Assembly (NCBI RefSeq): GCF_003966895.1
Contig: NZ_AP018449.1
Location: forward strand, 689,424 to 753,423
Source: Methylomusa anaerophila
Lineage (GTDB): Bacteria; Bacillota; Negativicutes; Sporomusales; Sporomusaceae
Length of the DNA: 64,000 nt
Direction: 5' to 3'
Part shown: piece by piece, positions 1 to 8,354 of the stretch
Layout: each line of letters starts with the position of its first letter
Numbering within the stretch: the stretch's first letter is position 1
Made by a program: the position numbers and the translations under genes
The notes under the pieces: model-generated
What the model was told of the DNA's origin: nothing
Databases searched by the model: none
The model's input: only the letters and a program-made list of their open reading frames with translations

Positions 1-86
1 AGCATTAATAATCATCAATCATCATTGCCAGCCTGTCCCCTACAGTGGTAGAATATAATCCCAACAGATTGCCCCATAAAGCAAGA

Positions 87-110
87 GCCTCGCAGTTAAT
101 TCCGCGAGGC
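87..110 (-). terminator. Hairpin downstream of a tRNA-Arg fragment
   Basis: A 7-bp stem (GCCTCGC/GCGAGGC) with a 10-nt loop lies just past the 3' end of the truncated tRNA-Arg copy on the minus strand. It occupies the place where the intact tRNA-Arg also has a terminator hairpin. The T-tract is weak, so it may be a relic carried with the fragment. Confidence 0.45.
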
Positions 111-121
111 CTTGATTTCAC

Positions 122-169
122 TGGCGCGCCTGGCACGACTCGAACGTGCGACCAACCGCTTAGAAGGCG
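122..169 (-). repeat. tRNA-Arg(TCT) 3'-half fragment (att-like remnant)
   Basis: These 48 bases match the 3' part of the intact tRNA-Arg(TCT) at 4239-4314, from the CCA end through the T-arm to the anticodon. The match stops abruptly inside the anticodon stem. A 3' tRNA fragment away from an intact copy of the same tRNA is the usual trace of an element that integrated by site-specific recombination at that tRNA. A third, shorter copy lies at 2888-2913. Confidence 0.8.
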
Positions 170-405
170 TAAAAAAGGATTTTGTTTACGTTTTATTATG
201 TTTAAAACCTATTTTATTGGGTTGTTCAGTCATTCCTCTTGAGAACATTTGTTCTTTTTAGTGGTGTTTATAGAAAATAAACACTACGATAAATACCTTG
301 CTTAAACGTGCATTCCGTTCCCGGAATGCTCTGTGATATAATAAAAAACCACCTCACGAAAGGAAGTAATTTCATTATAACGTAAATATTGAAACATCAC
401 AACAT

Positions 406-436
406 CCCCGGCAAATAGCCGGGGAATTATTTTTTG
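406..436 (+). terminator. Intrinsic terminator without an assigned gene
   Basis: CCCCGGC/GCCGGGG stem with a 5-nt loop, followed by AATTATTTTTT. It lies before the GH18 gene, so it must end something transcribed from 170-405 on the plus strand. I see no coding sequence there; an unannotated short transcript or a decayed gene is possible. Confidence 0.6.
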
Positions 437-602
437 TCGAAAAAAGGAATGCAGAAATCCGCGAAAAGGAGCCGGAAGTATACAGGGTTATAGAAAAATA
501 TTCACTCAAATGTTCTGACGGCACCAGTTCTTGAATAGCACTATTATTAAGGCTTCTGAATATTGCTATATAAAGGAGCACTCAGCACTCTAGGAGGCTA
601 TT

Positions 603-1577
603 ATGACAACATTCTGCATACAAACTCCTGAGGTATTGGCTTACTATCTCGGGAATGAAAGATCGGGGCTTCGTTATCAATATTTACAGCAGTTTTCCCC
701 CTGGATAACGTATTTAGCCATTGTCAATTATACCGTCAACGAAACCGGAAATTTACAAGGCTCCACCGACCCGGAATTTCTTGCGGAAGTGCTGAACTTG
801 GGAATCAGCCCGTTGGTAGTACCACAAAACTTCACCGGAACAACTTTTAGCTCCGCAGTAATTCATCGGATTTTAACCAACCCGCAGGCCCAACAAAACT
901 TTATCGACAACTTGTTAAGTATCCTACATCGCTATCCCTATCATGGCTGGAATCTAGATATTGAGGCGGTATCCCCGCAAGACCGGGATCGTTTTAGCCA
1001 GTTCTCCAGGCGGCTTCTGGCATGGGCCAGAACTGAGCCTTACCTGGCGTCTACGGCGATAGAGGCTCAGACGCCAGGTCAACATTCAGGGCACGATTAC
1101 CGGGCCCTGGCTAAAGCCAACGATTTTTTAATGATAATGGCCTATGATGAACACTGGGCGGGAGGCGAACCCGGCCCCATCGCTTCAATCCCCTGGATAA
1201 AAAGCGTAATCCAAAATGCCTTGTCACAAGTTCCGGCGAGCCAAATTATTTTAGGAATTCCCCTTTATGGTTTGGACTGGCAGGTTCCCATACAAAGAGG
1301 CAAGCTGGCAACACCGATTTCATTCCGCGAAGCAATGGCACTGGCCGAAAAATATGACAGCGATATTAACTGGAGTTCGGAAGCCAAAGAACCATATTTC
1401 AGTTACAAGAAAAGTGGCCGACAGCACATAGTTTGGTTTCAAAACCCCAGGAGTTGGGCCGCTAAGCTTAACCTGGTCTTTAAATACAACCTGCGGGGGA
1501 TAGGATTGTGGGAAATGGAGAATGCAGACCCGGAATTTTGGAACACACTTAAGAAAATAAAAGTGCATTCCAATTAA
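603..1577 (+). CDS. GH18 family glycosidase, SleL/YaaH-like
   Basis: The 324-residue protein has the glycoside hydrolase 18 fold signature: a GWNLDIEAV segment near residue 117, a variant of the family DxxDxDxE catalytic motif ending in the acid/base glutamate, and a later LMIMAYDEHW segment on a core beta strand. Relatives such as SleL/YaaH cut N-acetylglucosaminyl bonds of spore cortex fragments during germination. Those enzymes usually carry N-terminal LysM domains; this one has neither LysM repeats nor a signal peptide, so it may act inside the spore or be a minimal paralogue. The start is supported by CTAGGAGG seven bases upstream. It sits alone in the tRNA-Arg-bounded accessory zone and could be element cargo. 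Family is clear; substrate is inferred. Confidence 0.8.
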   Translation: MTTFCIQTPEVLAYYLGNERSGLRYQYLQQFSPWITYLAIVNYTVNETGNLQGSTDPEFLAEVLNLGISPLVVPQNFTGTTFSSAVIHRILTNPQAQQNFIDNLLSILHRYPYHGWNLDIEAVSPQDRDRFSQFSRRLLAWARTEPYLASTAIEAQTPGQHSGHDYRALAKANDFLMIMAYDEHWAGGEPGPIASIPWIKSVIQNALSQVPASQIILGIPLYGLDWQVPIQRGKLATPISFREAMALAEKYDSDINWSSEAKEPYFSYKKSGRQHIVWFQNPRSWAAKLNLVFKYNLRGIGLWEMENADPEFWNTLKKIKVHSN

Positions 1578-1665
1578 ATTTCCGCCTTTAAGGTTTTATA
1601 GCGTATTGCCCCATAAAAAAGGAGGAAAGGCCGCTATGTCGCTGCCTTAGCATTATCCCAGCCTT

Positions 1666-2043
1666 CTACTTAAGTGACGCCAACCCTTTGCTAATCGCAT
1701 ATGTTGTCATCGAATTAAGGCTAACTTTTTCTTGTTTTGCTCTTATAGCCAATTCTTTGTGTAACGACTTAGGAATTCTAAGTCTATAGCTTCCGCTATA
1801 TTCATCATGTGCTTCCGAGGTTGGTTCCGGAATTTCAGTTCCATAATCCAACGCACTCTCTAACCAGCACATTTTCGCGTCTTTAATCATATCCACTAAC
1901 TCCGTAAGTGTTTCTGCCTGTGTTATGCACCCCTTGAGGTCAGGGATTGTCGCAACATAACCGCCTTCCGGTGAAGACTCTATGACTTCACGATACGGCA
2001 ATGACATATAGTAATCAAGATTTTTCTCATTCGGCATCTTCAT
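1666..2043 (-). CDS. hicB: HicB-family antitoxin
   Basis: The 125-residue protein has the two-part HicB layout. The N-terminal part is the degenerate RNase H-like fold (YVATIPDLKGCITQAET, the usual 'PDLPGCxSxG' region). The C-terminal ~45 residues form a ribbon-helix-helix DNA-binding region (SYRLRIPKSLHKELAIRAKQ). It would neutralise the HicA RNase and repress the operon. It follows hicA on the same strand with a 17-bp overlap, as usual for this type II toxin-antitoxin pair, and lies in the accessory zone. Confidence 0.85.
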   Translation of the reverse strand: MKMPNEKNLDYYMSLPYREVIESSPEGGYVATIPDLKGCITQAETLTELVDMIKDAKMCWLESALDYGTEIPEPTSEAHDEYSGSYRLRIPKSLHKELAIRAKQEKVSLNSMTTYAISKGLASLK

Positions 2044-2290
2044 CCATCTCCTTGCTAAAATAGTCTCCTATCGCCTCAATTGCACATTTTACATAGATTT
2101 CTTTGATATAAGGCGTTTTTCGAGGTATGGTCATATGGTAATCATCTTTTCGATAAGTATAATGACTTGACCCTCCCTTTGGCTGGAAACGCTCGAACTC
2201 CGCTCTTTGCAGCAGTTTATCCAATTCTTCAAATCGAACGGTCTTGGGGTTATTGATGATACGCAATAGTAATTTTTCCAATTGACTCAT
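2027..2290 (-). CDS. hicA: HicA-family mRNA interferase toxin
   Basis: The 87-residue protein fits the HicA family, a double-stranded-RNA-binding-like fold that cleaves mRNA. The catalytic histidine is in GGSSHYTY near residues 39-46, followed by the conserved MTIPRKTP stretch. HicA proteins are usually 60-85 residues; this one has slightly extended ends. First gene of the hicAB pair and translationally coupled to hicB. Active RNase is inferred from the intact histidine motif. Confidence 0.85.
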   Translation of the reverse strand: MSQLEKLLLRIINNPKTVRFEELDKLLQRAEFERFQPKGGSSHYTYRKDDYHMTIPRKTPYIKEIYVKCAIEAIGDYFSKEMDEDAE

Positions 2291-2355
2291 GATATAACCG
2301 CCTTATTTTTTAGCATATTTATGATACCACATATGGAACCATCATGCAAGAAAAT

Positions 2356-2625
2356 CTATAGGCGTTGTGTGGCTTCTTCCGTTTCGCTGTTGTGCTTGCC
2401 CATATCCATTTTATCAAGAGCAGCAATAGCCGTCTGCTGCATATCGGGCATTAAGTGGCTATAGGTGTTCAATGTCATATTTACAGTGCTGTGACCTAGC
2501 CGCTCAGATATGACCTTGATATTTACCCCTTGCTTTAAAAGTAGTGTGGGGTGAATATGGCCGCTATCTACCGCATTAAAAGCGGCGTAGACGTTAGAAG
2601 AACTATAAGCGGTAAACTTGGACAT
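2356..2625 (-). pseudogene. Tyrosine recombinase C-terminal remnant, copy 1
   Basis: Reads as the end of a phage/ICE-type tyrosine recombinase: TLLLKQGVNIKVISERLGHS followed by NTYSHLMP, which contains the nucleophilic tyrosine. Everything before the second catalytic histidine/arginine box is missing, so it cannot work. A homologous remnant with a frameshift lies at 3702-3893. It is probably the leftover integrase of an element that used the tRNA-Arg site. Confidence 0.8.
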
Positions 2626-2765
2626 CCTAAAATATCTACAACTACAGATATTTTAGCTCATGTGATTAAATCAGCAGAACAGCAGATATTATGGCGGGGA
2701 TATTAGCCGACAGTACAGCCAAAGGTAAAGAAATATTGGAGAAACAAAAAAAGCAGGCCAAATAG
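2611..2765 (+). pseudogene. Second integrase C-terminal remnant, copy 1
   Basis: On the plus strand the text LGHPKISTTTDILAHVIKSA reads like another tyrosine recombinase end (LGHxxxxTTxxxYxH, with the nucleophile Tyr replaced by Leu). After a frame shift it continues as ADSTAKGKEILEKQKKQAK and a stop. It is separate from the minus-strand remnant beside it. A close copy is at 3974-4129, where the tyrosine is kept (DIYAHVIQ). Confidence 0.7.
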
Positions 2766-2780
2766 CCTGCTTAAATTTTT
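2751..2780 (+). terminator. Terminator after integrase remnant, copy 1
   Basis: AAGCAGGC/GCCTGCTT stem enclosing the stop codon of the plus-strand integrase remnant, followed by TTAAATTTTT. The same hairpin occurs in the second repeat unit near 4116-4145. Confidence 0.65.
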
Positions 2781-2887
2781 GATATCTTTAGTGTTTATTT
2801 GAGGTGTTTTTCAAAAATAAACACTAAATAAGCACTATAATTTACATAACTAAAGGGCCTGCATGTCCTGCAAACCCTTAATTTACC

Positions 2888-2913
2888 TGGCGCGCCTGGC
2901 ACGACTCGAACGT
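2888..2913 (-). repeat. tRNA-Arg(TCT) 3'-end fragment, 26 bp
   Basis: Exact copy of the acceptor and T-arm end of the intact tRNA-Arg; identity ends at CGAACGT. It marks the junction between the HicAB/GH18 segment and the YoeB/RelB segment. Confidence 0.8.
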
Positions 2914-2979
2914 AAAAAATAGTCCTCTCCCTGGTGATGGTAACGCTAAGGAAAGGACTATAATATTCTGTTTTTGCAA

Positions 2980-3240
2980 CTAATCATCATAATGGCCTTT
3001 GCATGAAAGAATCTCTATAATTTCGCCGCTTATCCGATAGACAAGTCTGTTTGTTTCATCAATGCGCCTACTCCAAAAACCACTTAAATCTCCTCTTAGC
3101 AGTTCCGGCTTCCCGATACCATCATAGTTGCCGCGTTCTATGTCTTTTAGCAAAGAATTGATACGTTTTACTGCCTTTTTGTCCTCTCCCTGCCAATAGA
3201 TATAGTCCGTCCATGCTTCATCAAACCAGATTTTCTTCAT
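2980..3240 (-). CDS. YoeB/Txe-family toxin
   Basis: The 86-residue protein matches the YoeB branch of RelE-fold ribosome-dependent mRNA interferases. Features are DEAWTDYIYW near the N-terminus, GIGKPELLRGDLSGFWSRRI in the middle, and the C-terminal ILSCKGHYDD in which the family's catalytic His-Tyr pair is present. It overlaps the antitoxin gene by 4 bp and follows it. It is the second toxin-antitoxin pair between tRNA-Arg fragments. Confidence 0.88.
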   Translation of the reverse strand: MKKIWFDEAWTDYIYWQGEDKKAVKRINSLLKDIERGNYDGIGKPELLRGDLSGFWSRRIDETNRLVYRISGEIIEILSCKGHYDD

Positions 3241-3500
3241 TCACCATCTGCCTCAATAAGCTCATGTTCCACGCCCTGGCCCGCGTTCAGTGCTTGCACG
3301 CCGCGCCGCAAATGTGCCATGTTGCTGTCAGAATAAAAAGGATCAATGGAAACGTCAAAGGGTATTCGTTTTTCTCTGGTTACTTTTTTTGCAAAAATAG
3401 TGAAGGCTGTTGTCATGTTCATTCCCAGTTCGTTACAAGTCTGCTCCAAATTCTTCTTTAATTCTTCATCCATGCGGATATTTACAAGTGCTTGTGCCAT
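3237..3500 (-). CDS. RelB/DinJ-family antitoxin
   Basis: The 87-residue protein begins with a ribbon-helix-helix (ALVNIRMDEELKKNLEQTCN...MTTAFTIFAKKV) typical of RelB/DinJ antitoxins. The acidic tail ending HELIEADGE would wrap the toxin. It comes first in the pair, as usual for type II modules, and should autoregulate it. The start is supported by GAAAGGGG about ten bases upstream. YoeB more often pairs with YefM, so the RelB/DinJ partner is slightly unusual. Confidence 0.82.
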   Translation of the reverse strand: MAQALVNIRMDEELKKNLEQTCNELGMNMTTAFTIFAKKVTREKRIPFDVSIDPFYSDSNMAHLRRGVQALNAGQGVEHELIEADGE

Positions 3501-3701
3501 TATAAAATCACCCCTTTCATGTAATTATCATAGCACAATATAAAGACATTGTAAAGACTATGTATTTATATTGCTCGGTTTTTAATATATTATACTGGAG
3601 AAAACTTTCCTCATTATCATTCCATTTCCTGAAAGAAGCTGTCCACACTCTGCGGCTTCGCCGGTATTTTGCCAGCGGTCATGTCGCGGGCTTCTCCTGG
3701 A

Positions 3702-3893
3702 TGGCTTCTTCCGTCTCCTTGTTGTGCTTGCCTATATCCATTTTATCAAGAGCAGCAATAGCCGTCTGCTGCATATCGGGCATTAAGTGGCTATAGGTGT
3801 CCAATGTCATATTTACAGTGCTGTGACCTAACCGCTCAGATAGGACCTGATATTTACCCCTTGCTTTAAAAGTAGTGTGGCGTGAGTATGGCG
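3702..3893 (-). pseudogene. Tyrosine recombinase remnant with frameshift, copy 2
   Basis: Same recombinase end as at 2356-2625. It keeps THATLLLKQGVNI, loses one base, then continues in another frame as VLSERLGHSTVNMTLDTYSH. The reading-frame break and the missing upstream catalytic domain mark it as dead. Confidence 0.78.
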
Positions 3894-3973
3894 CTTATGG
3901 AGAGCTCCCCATAAGCGCCATATGGCGGCTAGCTACCTCAAAAAAGCAACGTAGACATTAGAAGAACGGTAAG

Positions 3974-4129
3974 CGGCAAACTTGGGCACGCCGAAACCTC
4001 TACTACGACAGATATTTATGCTCATGTGATTCAATCAGCGGAACAGCAGACATTATGGAGGGAATAATAGCGGACAGTAAAGCCCAAGGGAAAGAGATAT
4101 TGGAGAAACAAAAAAAGCAGGCCGAATAG
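3974..4129 (+). pseudogene. Second integrase C-terminal remnant, copy 2
   Basis: Reads LGHAETSTTTDIYAHVIQSA, with the nucleophile-type tyrosine present, then after a frame change ADSKAQGKEILEKQKKQAE and a stop. It lacks the rest of the catalytic domain. Confidence 0.7.
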
Positions 4130-4200
4130 CCTGCTTAACTTTTTATATCTTCAGTATTCTTTTGGGTTATTTTTAAGTAATAAACGGCAACTTCACATAA

Positions 4201-4227
4201 TTAAAAGGTCTGCATACCCCGCAGACC
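4201..4227 (-). terminator. Terminator of the tRNA Pro-Gly-Arg operon
   Basis: GGTCTGC/GCAGACC stem directly after the CCA end of tRNA-Arg, followed on the minus strand by TTTTAA. Confidence 0.75.
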
Positions 4228-4238
4228 CCCGTAAATTC

Positions 4239-4314
4239 TGGCGCGCCTGGCACGACTCGAACGTGCGACCAACCGCTTAGAAGGCGGTTGCTCTATCCGC
4301 TGAGCTACAGGCGC
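4239..4314 (-). tRNA. tRNA-Arg(TCT)
   Basis: 76-nt cloverleaf with GCGCCTG/CAGGCGC acceptor stem, encoded CCA, TTCGAGT T-loop, and anticodon loop CTTCTAA giving TCT, which reads AGA/AGG. It is the attachment-site tRNA for the fragments at 122-169 and 2888-2913. Confidence 0.95.
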
Positions 4315-4330
4315 ATAAGTTGCAATGAAA

Positions 4331-4404
4331 TGGAGCGGGTGAAGGGAATCGAACCCTCGTAGCTAGCTTGGAAGGCTAGTGCTCTACCATTGAGCTACAC
4401 CCGC
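4331..4404 (-). tRNA. tRNA-Gly(TCC)
   Basis: 74-nt cloverleaf with GCGGGTG/CACCCGC acceptor stem, encoded CCA and anticodon loop CTTCCAA (TCC). Co-transcribed with the flanking tRNA genes. Confidence 0.95.
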
Positions 4405-4423
4405 ACGTATTCGTCGGTGAAAC

Positions 4424-4500
4424 TGGTCGGAGCGGCAGGATTCGAACCTGCGACCCCCTGGTCCCAAGCCAGGTACTCTACCAAACTGAGCCACGCCCCG
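4424..4500 (-). tRNA. tRNA-Pro(TGG)
   Basis: 77-nt cloverleaf starting CGGGGCG with encoded CCA. The anticodon loop CTTGGGA gives TGG. First gene of the three-tRNA operon. Confidence 0.95.
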
Positions 4501-4634
4501 TTCAGCGACATAGATTATTATACATGAGTTTTCCCATGGATGTCAAGATTCCTGATAGAAAAGCGATGGAAAATCCAATTTTACAAAAAATTTTATTGTA
4601 TAAATTTTTTCGGCGGACATATGGTGGCTGCGGC

Positions 4635-5747
4635 CTAATGGCGGGCGTTGCTTCCTTTAATTTTGTCAATAACTGGTTTAGCTTCTTCTGAAACAAGATA
4701 CCGATAGGTGGTATCCGGCACAAGGTGTTTGATCCTGTCCCAGTCTTCGGAGCGGATTAGCTCGCGCACCTGCGAAGCGCTTATTGCTTCTCCGTTGAAG
4801 GTGATGCGCGGCATAACCTTAACTGCGATACCGTATTGAGGCAATATATCGTTTAAGGCCTGATTATAGGCACGGGTAACAGGGCAATAGGGTTCTTCAC
4901 CTACATAGCGTTTGGTTACTTTCAGCGCCGGAGCGATATGACGGGCAAAAACGGTTGCGTCCAGCCTGGTCTGGGCGTCAATGGTGGCGGTACCTTTAGT
5001 AAAGTACCCAGGAAATGTCGCCGCCGATATGACGTATTTACCTCCCGGCAGCAGCAGGATATTGTCATACTCAGCCAAGCCTTCCCGCACCAGCCGCAGA
5101 CGGGTAGCAAAAGGAAAAATCGATCTCTCCGTACTCACCACCATTACAATGGCGGCGGCGTTTTCCTGCGCGGCTTTGGCAATCACGGCTTTATGCCCCA
5201 AAGTAAAGGGGTTGCAATTTACCACCAAAGCCGCCCGGGGCCCTGCCGGCAAGTTTTCGGCTTGCGTTGATAGCTCCGCGCAATAATCCCGTATGGAGCC
5301 AAGACCTGCCTCCAATAGCACCACATGCGGCTCCACCCTGGCAATTTCGTTAAATCCCAACGAACCAAAAAGAACGGCTGTGTCAGGTTTGGTGTAGACA
5401 AAGTAATGATAAACGCCTTTACCGGCGGCCTCCCGCATCAGATGACTGATAACAGCGGCAGTCAAGCCTTCTCCCTGCAGGTGAGCGGCAACGGCAATGT
5501 TGCGAAATACTTCGCCGGCAATAGAACCTGTGGCAATTATCTCGTCTTCCCGGTAAAATGCCACCGTGTAGTCAAGATCTACCGCTTCAAAGGTTAAGTC
5601 AAACCGGCTTAAGAATCTCCGGACAGCTTCCGTTTCCCGGCTGCTGTTTAAATCGATTACCCGTTCTTCAAAGTCAGCCCACACCGACGTCTTCCCTCCA
5701 TCAATTTTGAAGTCAAACGTACTATATTTCAGATTATTAAATGCCAC
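4635..5747 (-). CDS. citC: [Citrate (pro-3S)-lyase] ligase (acetate:SH-acyl-carrier ligase)
   Basis: The 370-residue protein matches CitC, which acetylates the thiol of the acyl carrier subunit with ATP and acetate and so switches the lyase on. An N-terminal GNAT-like half (LQGEGLTAAVISHLM, FGSLGFNEIARVEPHVVLLE) precedes the nucleotidylyltransferase half with the signature NPFTLGHKAVI near residue 178 and the late ISASQVRELI. It is last in the cit genes, separated from citF by a long inverted repeat. In this operon the target is probably the citramalate lyase acyl carrier. Family very clear; lyase substrate inferred from context. Confidence 0.93.
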   Translation of the reverse strand: MAFNNLKYSTFDFKIDGGKTSVWADFEERVIDLNSSRETEAVRRFLSRFDLTFEAVDLDYTVAFYREDEIIATGSIAGEVFRNIAVAAHLQGEGLTAAVISHLMREAAGKGVYHYFVYTKPDTAVLFGSLGFNEIARVEPHVVLLEAGLGSIRDYCAELSTQAENLPAGPRAALVVNCNPFTLGHKAVIAKAAQENAAAIVMVVSTERSIFPFATRLRLVREGLAEYDNILLLPGGKYVISAATFPGYFTKGTATIDAQTRLDATVFARHIAPALKVTKRYVGEEPYCPVTRAYNQALNDILPQYGIAVKVMPRITFNGEAISASQVRELIRSEDWDRIKHLVPDTTYRYLVSEEAKPVIDKIKGSNARH

Positions 5748-5792
5748 AAACTATCCTCTGAGAATCTAAACGTCATAAGACAAAAAAACAGA

Positions 5793-5907
5793 ACCACAGA
5801 GACGCTGAGGACACAGAGGGACACAGAGAAAAGATAACGAAGAGCGTTAAAAAAACATAAATAATTAATCCCTCTGCGTTCCTCTGCGCCCTCTGCGCCT
5901 CTGTGGT
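5793..5907. repeat. Inverted repeat between citF and citC
   Basis: The arms begin ACCACAGAG and end CTCTGTGGT and consist of loosely repeated ACAGAGG/CTCTGCG words, enclosing an A-rich loop. As RNA it would form a long imperfect hairpin between the last two cit genes and could reduce read-through or protect transcript ends. Such CACAGAGG arrays occur in unrelated genomes. Confidence 0.7.
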
Positions 5908-5934
5908 AAAACGTTCTCCATTTTCATTCCTTTT

Positions 5935-7479
5935 TTACACTTTGCGAACGACATCTATGATAGTGCCGTCCCTATATTCTATGACGGCGATAATCCGTTC
6001 GTCAGTTGCAATCTTGTTAGGAACCCCGGCAATTTTTTCCGCCAGCGCCTTAAGCTCAATTGCATCTCGCAGCGGCAGTCCGGCGGCGGCCAGTTTCTCT
6101 TTGAGATCGGTCCGGCGGGGATTCACGGCAACTCCTCTTTCGGTTACAAGGACATCAACTGTCTCCCCGGGAGTGGTTGCTGTCAATACTTTGTCCATAA
6201 TAACAGGCAAACGGCCACGTAGCAGGTTGGCCACAACTATGGTAACTTTAGCCCCGGCGGCAGCGTCACTATGGCCGCCGGATCCGCCCATAATCACCCC
6301 ATCCGAGCCGGTTACTACATTTACGTTAAAGTCAATGTCAAATTCGGTAGCGCCAAGAACCACGGCATCCAGTTTATTCACCGCACAGCCATTATTAAAC
6401 GGACTAGCATAAAAGTCGGCGCCGACTTCCATGTGGTTAGGGTTTTCGGCCAGCGATCTGACTGCTGCCAAATCAAACCCTTGGACATCAATCAGACGCC
6501 GGAATAATCCCTTCGCCAGCATCTCCACCATGTAACCGGTAATTCCGCCTAAGACAAAACTGCCCGTTACACCAGCCTTTTCCATCATTTGCCGGACATA
6601 GTGGGCTGCCGCCAAAGATGCCCCGCCGGCGCCGGTCTGAAAGGAAAATCCGTCTTTGATCAGACCGGCCGCTTGAATGACTTTGGCTGTCGTCTCAGCA
6701 ATTTTAAGTCCTACCGGGTCACGGGTAATCTGGGTGGTGCCGGAAACAATCCCCTGGGGATCGCCAATGGACTCCACCGTGACTATATAATCCACCCTGG
6801 TTTGGGGAATGGAAACAGGCGTCAGGGGATACTCAACCAAATGATCGGTCACCGCTACCACCCAGTCTGCATATTCAGCATCCGGATAAGCGTAGCCTAA
6901 CGAGCCGCAGGCTGCCGGACCGGAAATGCCGTTCAAATTACCATAGTCATCCGCCGTCGGCGCGGCAATAAAGGCAACGTCAATTTTAAGCTGGCCACAT
7001 TCAATTGCTCGCGCCCGTCCGCCATGAGTACGCAAGATAACGGGCTGGGCCAGCACACCCCGGGAGATTGCTGCCGCCACAGACCCGGACATATAGTTGG
7101 TGTCAAGCCCGGTTACCACCCCGGCTTGCATGTGATCGACCATTGGCGCATGTACTGGAAATACCGAACTTAAAGCCACCTTCAGATTCTTCAGGCCAAG
7201 TTTGGCGGCAACGGCCAGAACCATGTTTACCACGTGATCGCCGTTACGCAGGTGATGGTGAAAAGACAGGGTCATCCCATCGGTTACCGGAATGCGTTTG
7301 AACACCATCTCCAGGCTGTCGGCCAGTTTGCATTCACCCGGCTGCATCCGCTTAACTTTTGGTGCCTGACGGGTCATAGCGGGCAGGGTGGCAAAGGCGC
7401 CGTTAAATGGCCGGACAATGCCGTATCCTTCTATATATTCAGGCAATGCTCTGCCTAACGCGTTTACAATCTGCCGCAT
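5935..7479 (-). CDS. citF: Citrate/citramalate lyase alpha subunit (CoA/ACP transferase)
   Basis: The 514-residue protein is full length for CitF. The alpha subunit moves the acyl carrier thioester from acetyl to the substrate. Visible family features are the N-terminal LGRALPEYIEGYG, the SLEMVFKRIPVTDGMTLSFH region, GGAGGASLAAA, and a C-terminal VVANLLRGRLPVIMDKVLTA...DVLVTERGVAVNP typical of CoA-transferase-fold proteins. The start overlaps the citE stop (TAATG), so translation is coupled. The neighbouring mal and glutamate mutase genes make (S)-citramalate a more likely substrate than citrate. Confidence 0.93.
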   Translation of the reverse strand: MRQIVNALGRALPEYIEGYGIVRPFNGAFATLPAMTRQAPKVKRMQPGECKLADSLEMVFKRIPVTDGMTLSFHHHLRNGDHVVNMVLAVAAKLGLKNLKVALSSVFPVHAPMVDHMQAGVVTGLDTNYMSGSVAAAISRGVLAQPVILRTHGGRARAIECGQLKIDVAFIAAPTADDYGNLNGISGPAACGSLGYAYPDAEYADWVVAVTDHLVEYPLTPVSIPQTRVDYIVTVESIGDPQGIVSGTTQITRDPVGLKIAETTAKVIQAAGLIKDGFSFQTGAGGASLAAAHYVRQMMEKAGVTGSFVLGGITGYMVEMLAKGLFRRLIDVQGFDLAAVRSLAENPNHMEVGADFYASPFNNGCAVNKLDAVVLGATEFDIDFNVNVVTGSDGVIMGGSGGHSDAAAGAKVTIVVANLLRGRLPVIMDKVLTATTPGETVDVLVTERGVAVNPRRTDLKEKLAAAGLPLRDAIELKALAEKIAGVPNKIATDERIIAVIEYRDGTIIDVVRKV

Positions 7480-8354
7480 TATCCTTTTGCCTCCTCTATC
7501 ATCCCCAAAAGCCGGGCCAGGTGTAATATCCGTTCGGCCCGGTTAGCGATAGGAGCATCCACCATTTTTCCGTCAAGGGATGCTACTCCCGAACCCTCGG
7601 CCTCAGCGCGGCGGATAGCTTTAATAACCCGTTCCGCCCAAGCAATTTCCTGTTCCGTAGGATTAAAGACGCTATGTATATCGTCAATTTGGCGAGGATT
7701 GATCGCCAGCTTGCCCTTAAAACCTAGCTGCTTAGCAAATTCCGTGTCTTGAATCAGTCCGGCCCTGTCGCTGGCGTCAGTGTAGGGAGTATCAATCGCT
7801 TGGATGCCAGCGGCGGCGGCGCTGTTGACCACAATTGTCCGGGCGGTGAATATTTCGCTACCTTCCTTAGTACGCTTAGCTCCCAGTCCCGCGGTATAGT
7901 CTTCCGCGCCTAAGGCCAGCGCCACAACTCGTTTGTCCGCCTGGGCAATAGGATAGGCCTCGGCAATCCCCCGGGGAGTTTCCAACAGGGCAACAATGCC
8001 TACCGGCTTTTGCCCGGGAGTTTCAGACGCGGCAATTAATGCTGCCACCTTTTGTATATCCTGCACACTCTCGACTTTCGGCACCAGCAGAGCATCCGGA
8101 CGGCAAGGAACGATCATTTTGATATCTTCCAGGGCAAAGGTTTCCAGCGGGTTAATTCTTATCACTTTTTCACTGGGGCCGTAGTCTACGTTTCCAAGGG
8201 CATGGGCCACCAACAGGCGGGCCGCATCCTTTTCCCCGGGTGCGACGGCATCTTCCAAATCGAGGATGACGGCATCAGCCCCAAAAATACCACCGTTTTG
8301 CAGCATGCCGGGATTGTTTCCCGGCATAAACAGCATCGTCCGGCGAAGCTCCAT
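7479..8354 (-). CDS. citE: Citrate/citramalate lyase beta subunit
   Basis: This is the CitE/HpcH aldolase-fold subunit that cleaves the acyl-carrier-bound substrate to acetyl-carrier plus oxaloacetate or, here more likely, pyruvate. Family marks are MLFMPGNNP at the N-terminus, DAVILDLEDAV (metal-binding Glu/Asp) near residue 28, VIRINPL, ALLETPRGI and LALGAEDYT. I start at the ATG at 8354, giving MELRRTM, because it has GGGAGAT upstream and overlaps the citD stop; an upstream extension is in frame but has no family similarity. Confidence 0.94.
   Translation of the reverse strand: MELRRTMLFMPGNNPGMLQNGGIFGADAVILDLEDAVAPGEKDAARLLVAHALGNVDYGPSEKVIRINPLETFALEDIKMIVPCRPDALLVPKVESVQDIQKVAALIAASETPGQKPVGIVALLETPRGIAEAYPIAQADKRVVALALGAEDYTAGLGAKRTKEGSEIFTARTIVVNSAAAAGIQAIDTPYTDASDRAGLIQDTEFAKQLGFKGKLAINPRQIDDIHSVFNPTEQEIAWAERVIKAIRRAEAEGSGVASLDGKMVDAPIANRAERILHLARLLGMIEEAKG

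Larger units (their letters stand above)
2370..2913. repeat. Direct repeat, unit 1: integrase debris plus tRNA-Arg end
   Basis: This stretch and 3702-4264 share the same order and high identity: minus-strand integrase end, plus-strand integrase end with terminator, then the first 26 bases of the tRNA-Arg 3' end. The two units flank the YoeB/RelB module, which fits tandem insertion of related elements followed by decay. Confidence 0.75.
3702..4264. repeat. Direct repeat, unit 2
   Basis: Second copy of the unit described at 2370-2913, ending in the 3' end of the intact tRNA-Arg. An insert around 3893-3915 (an inverted GGCGCTTATGG motif) distinguishes it from unit 1. Confidence 0.75.

Noticed and set aside
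45..242. Frame across the tRNA-Arg fragment
   Set aside because: It reads the tRNA remnant and flanks as protein; no SD and no similarity.
5903..6412. Plus-strand frames opposite citF, glmE, anfD and other genes
   Set aside because: Shadows of strongly coding minus-strand genes; serine/arginine-rich low-complexity products with no motifs.
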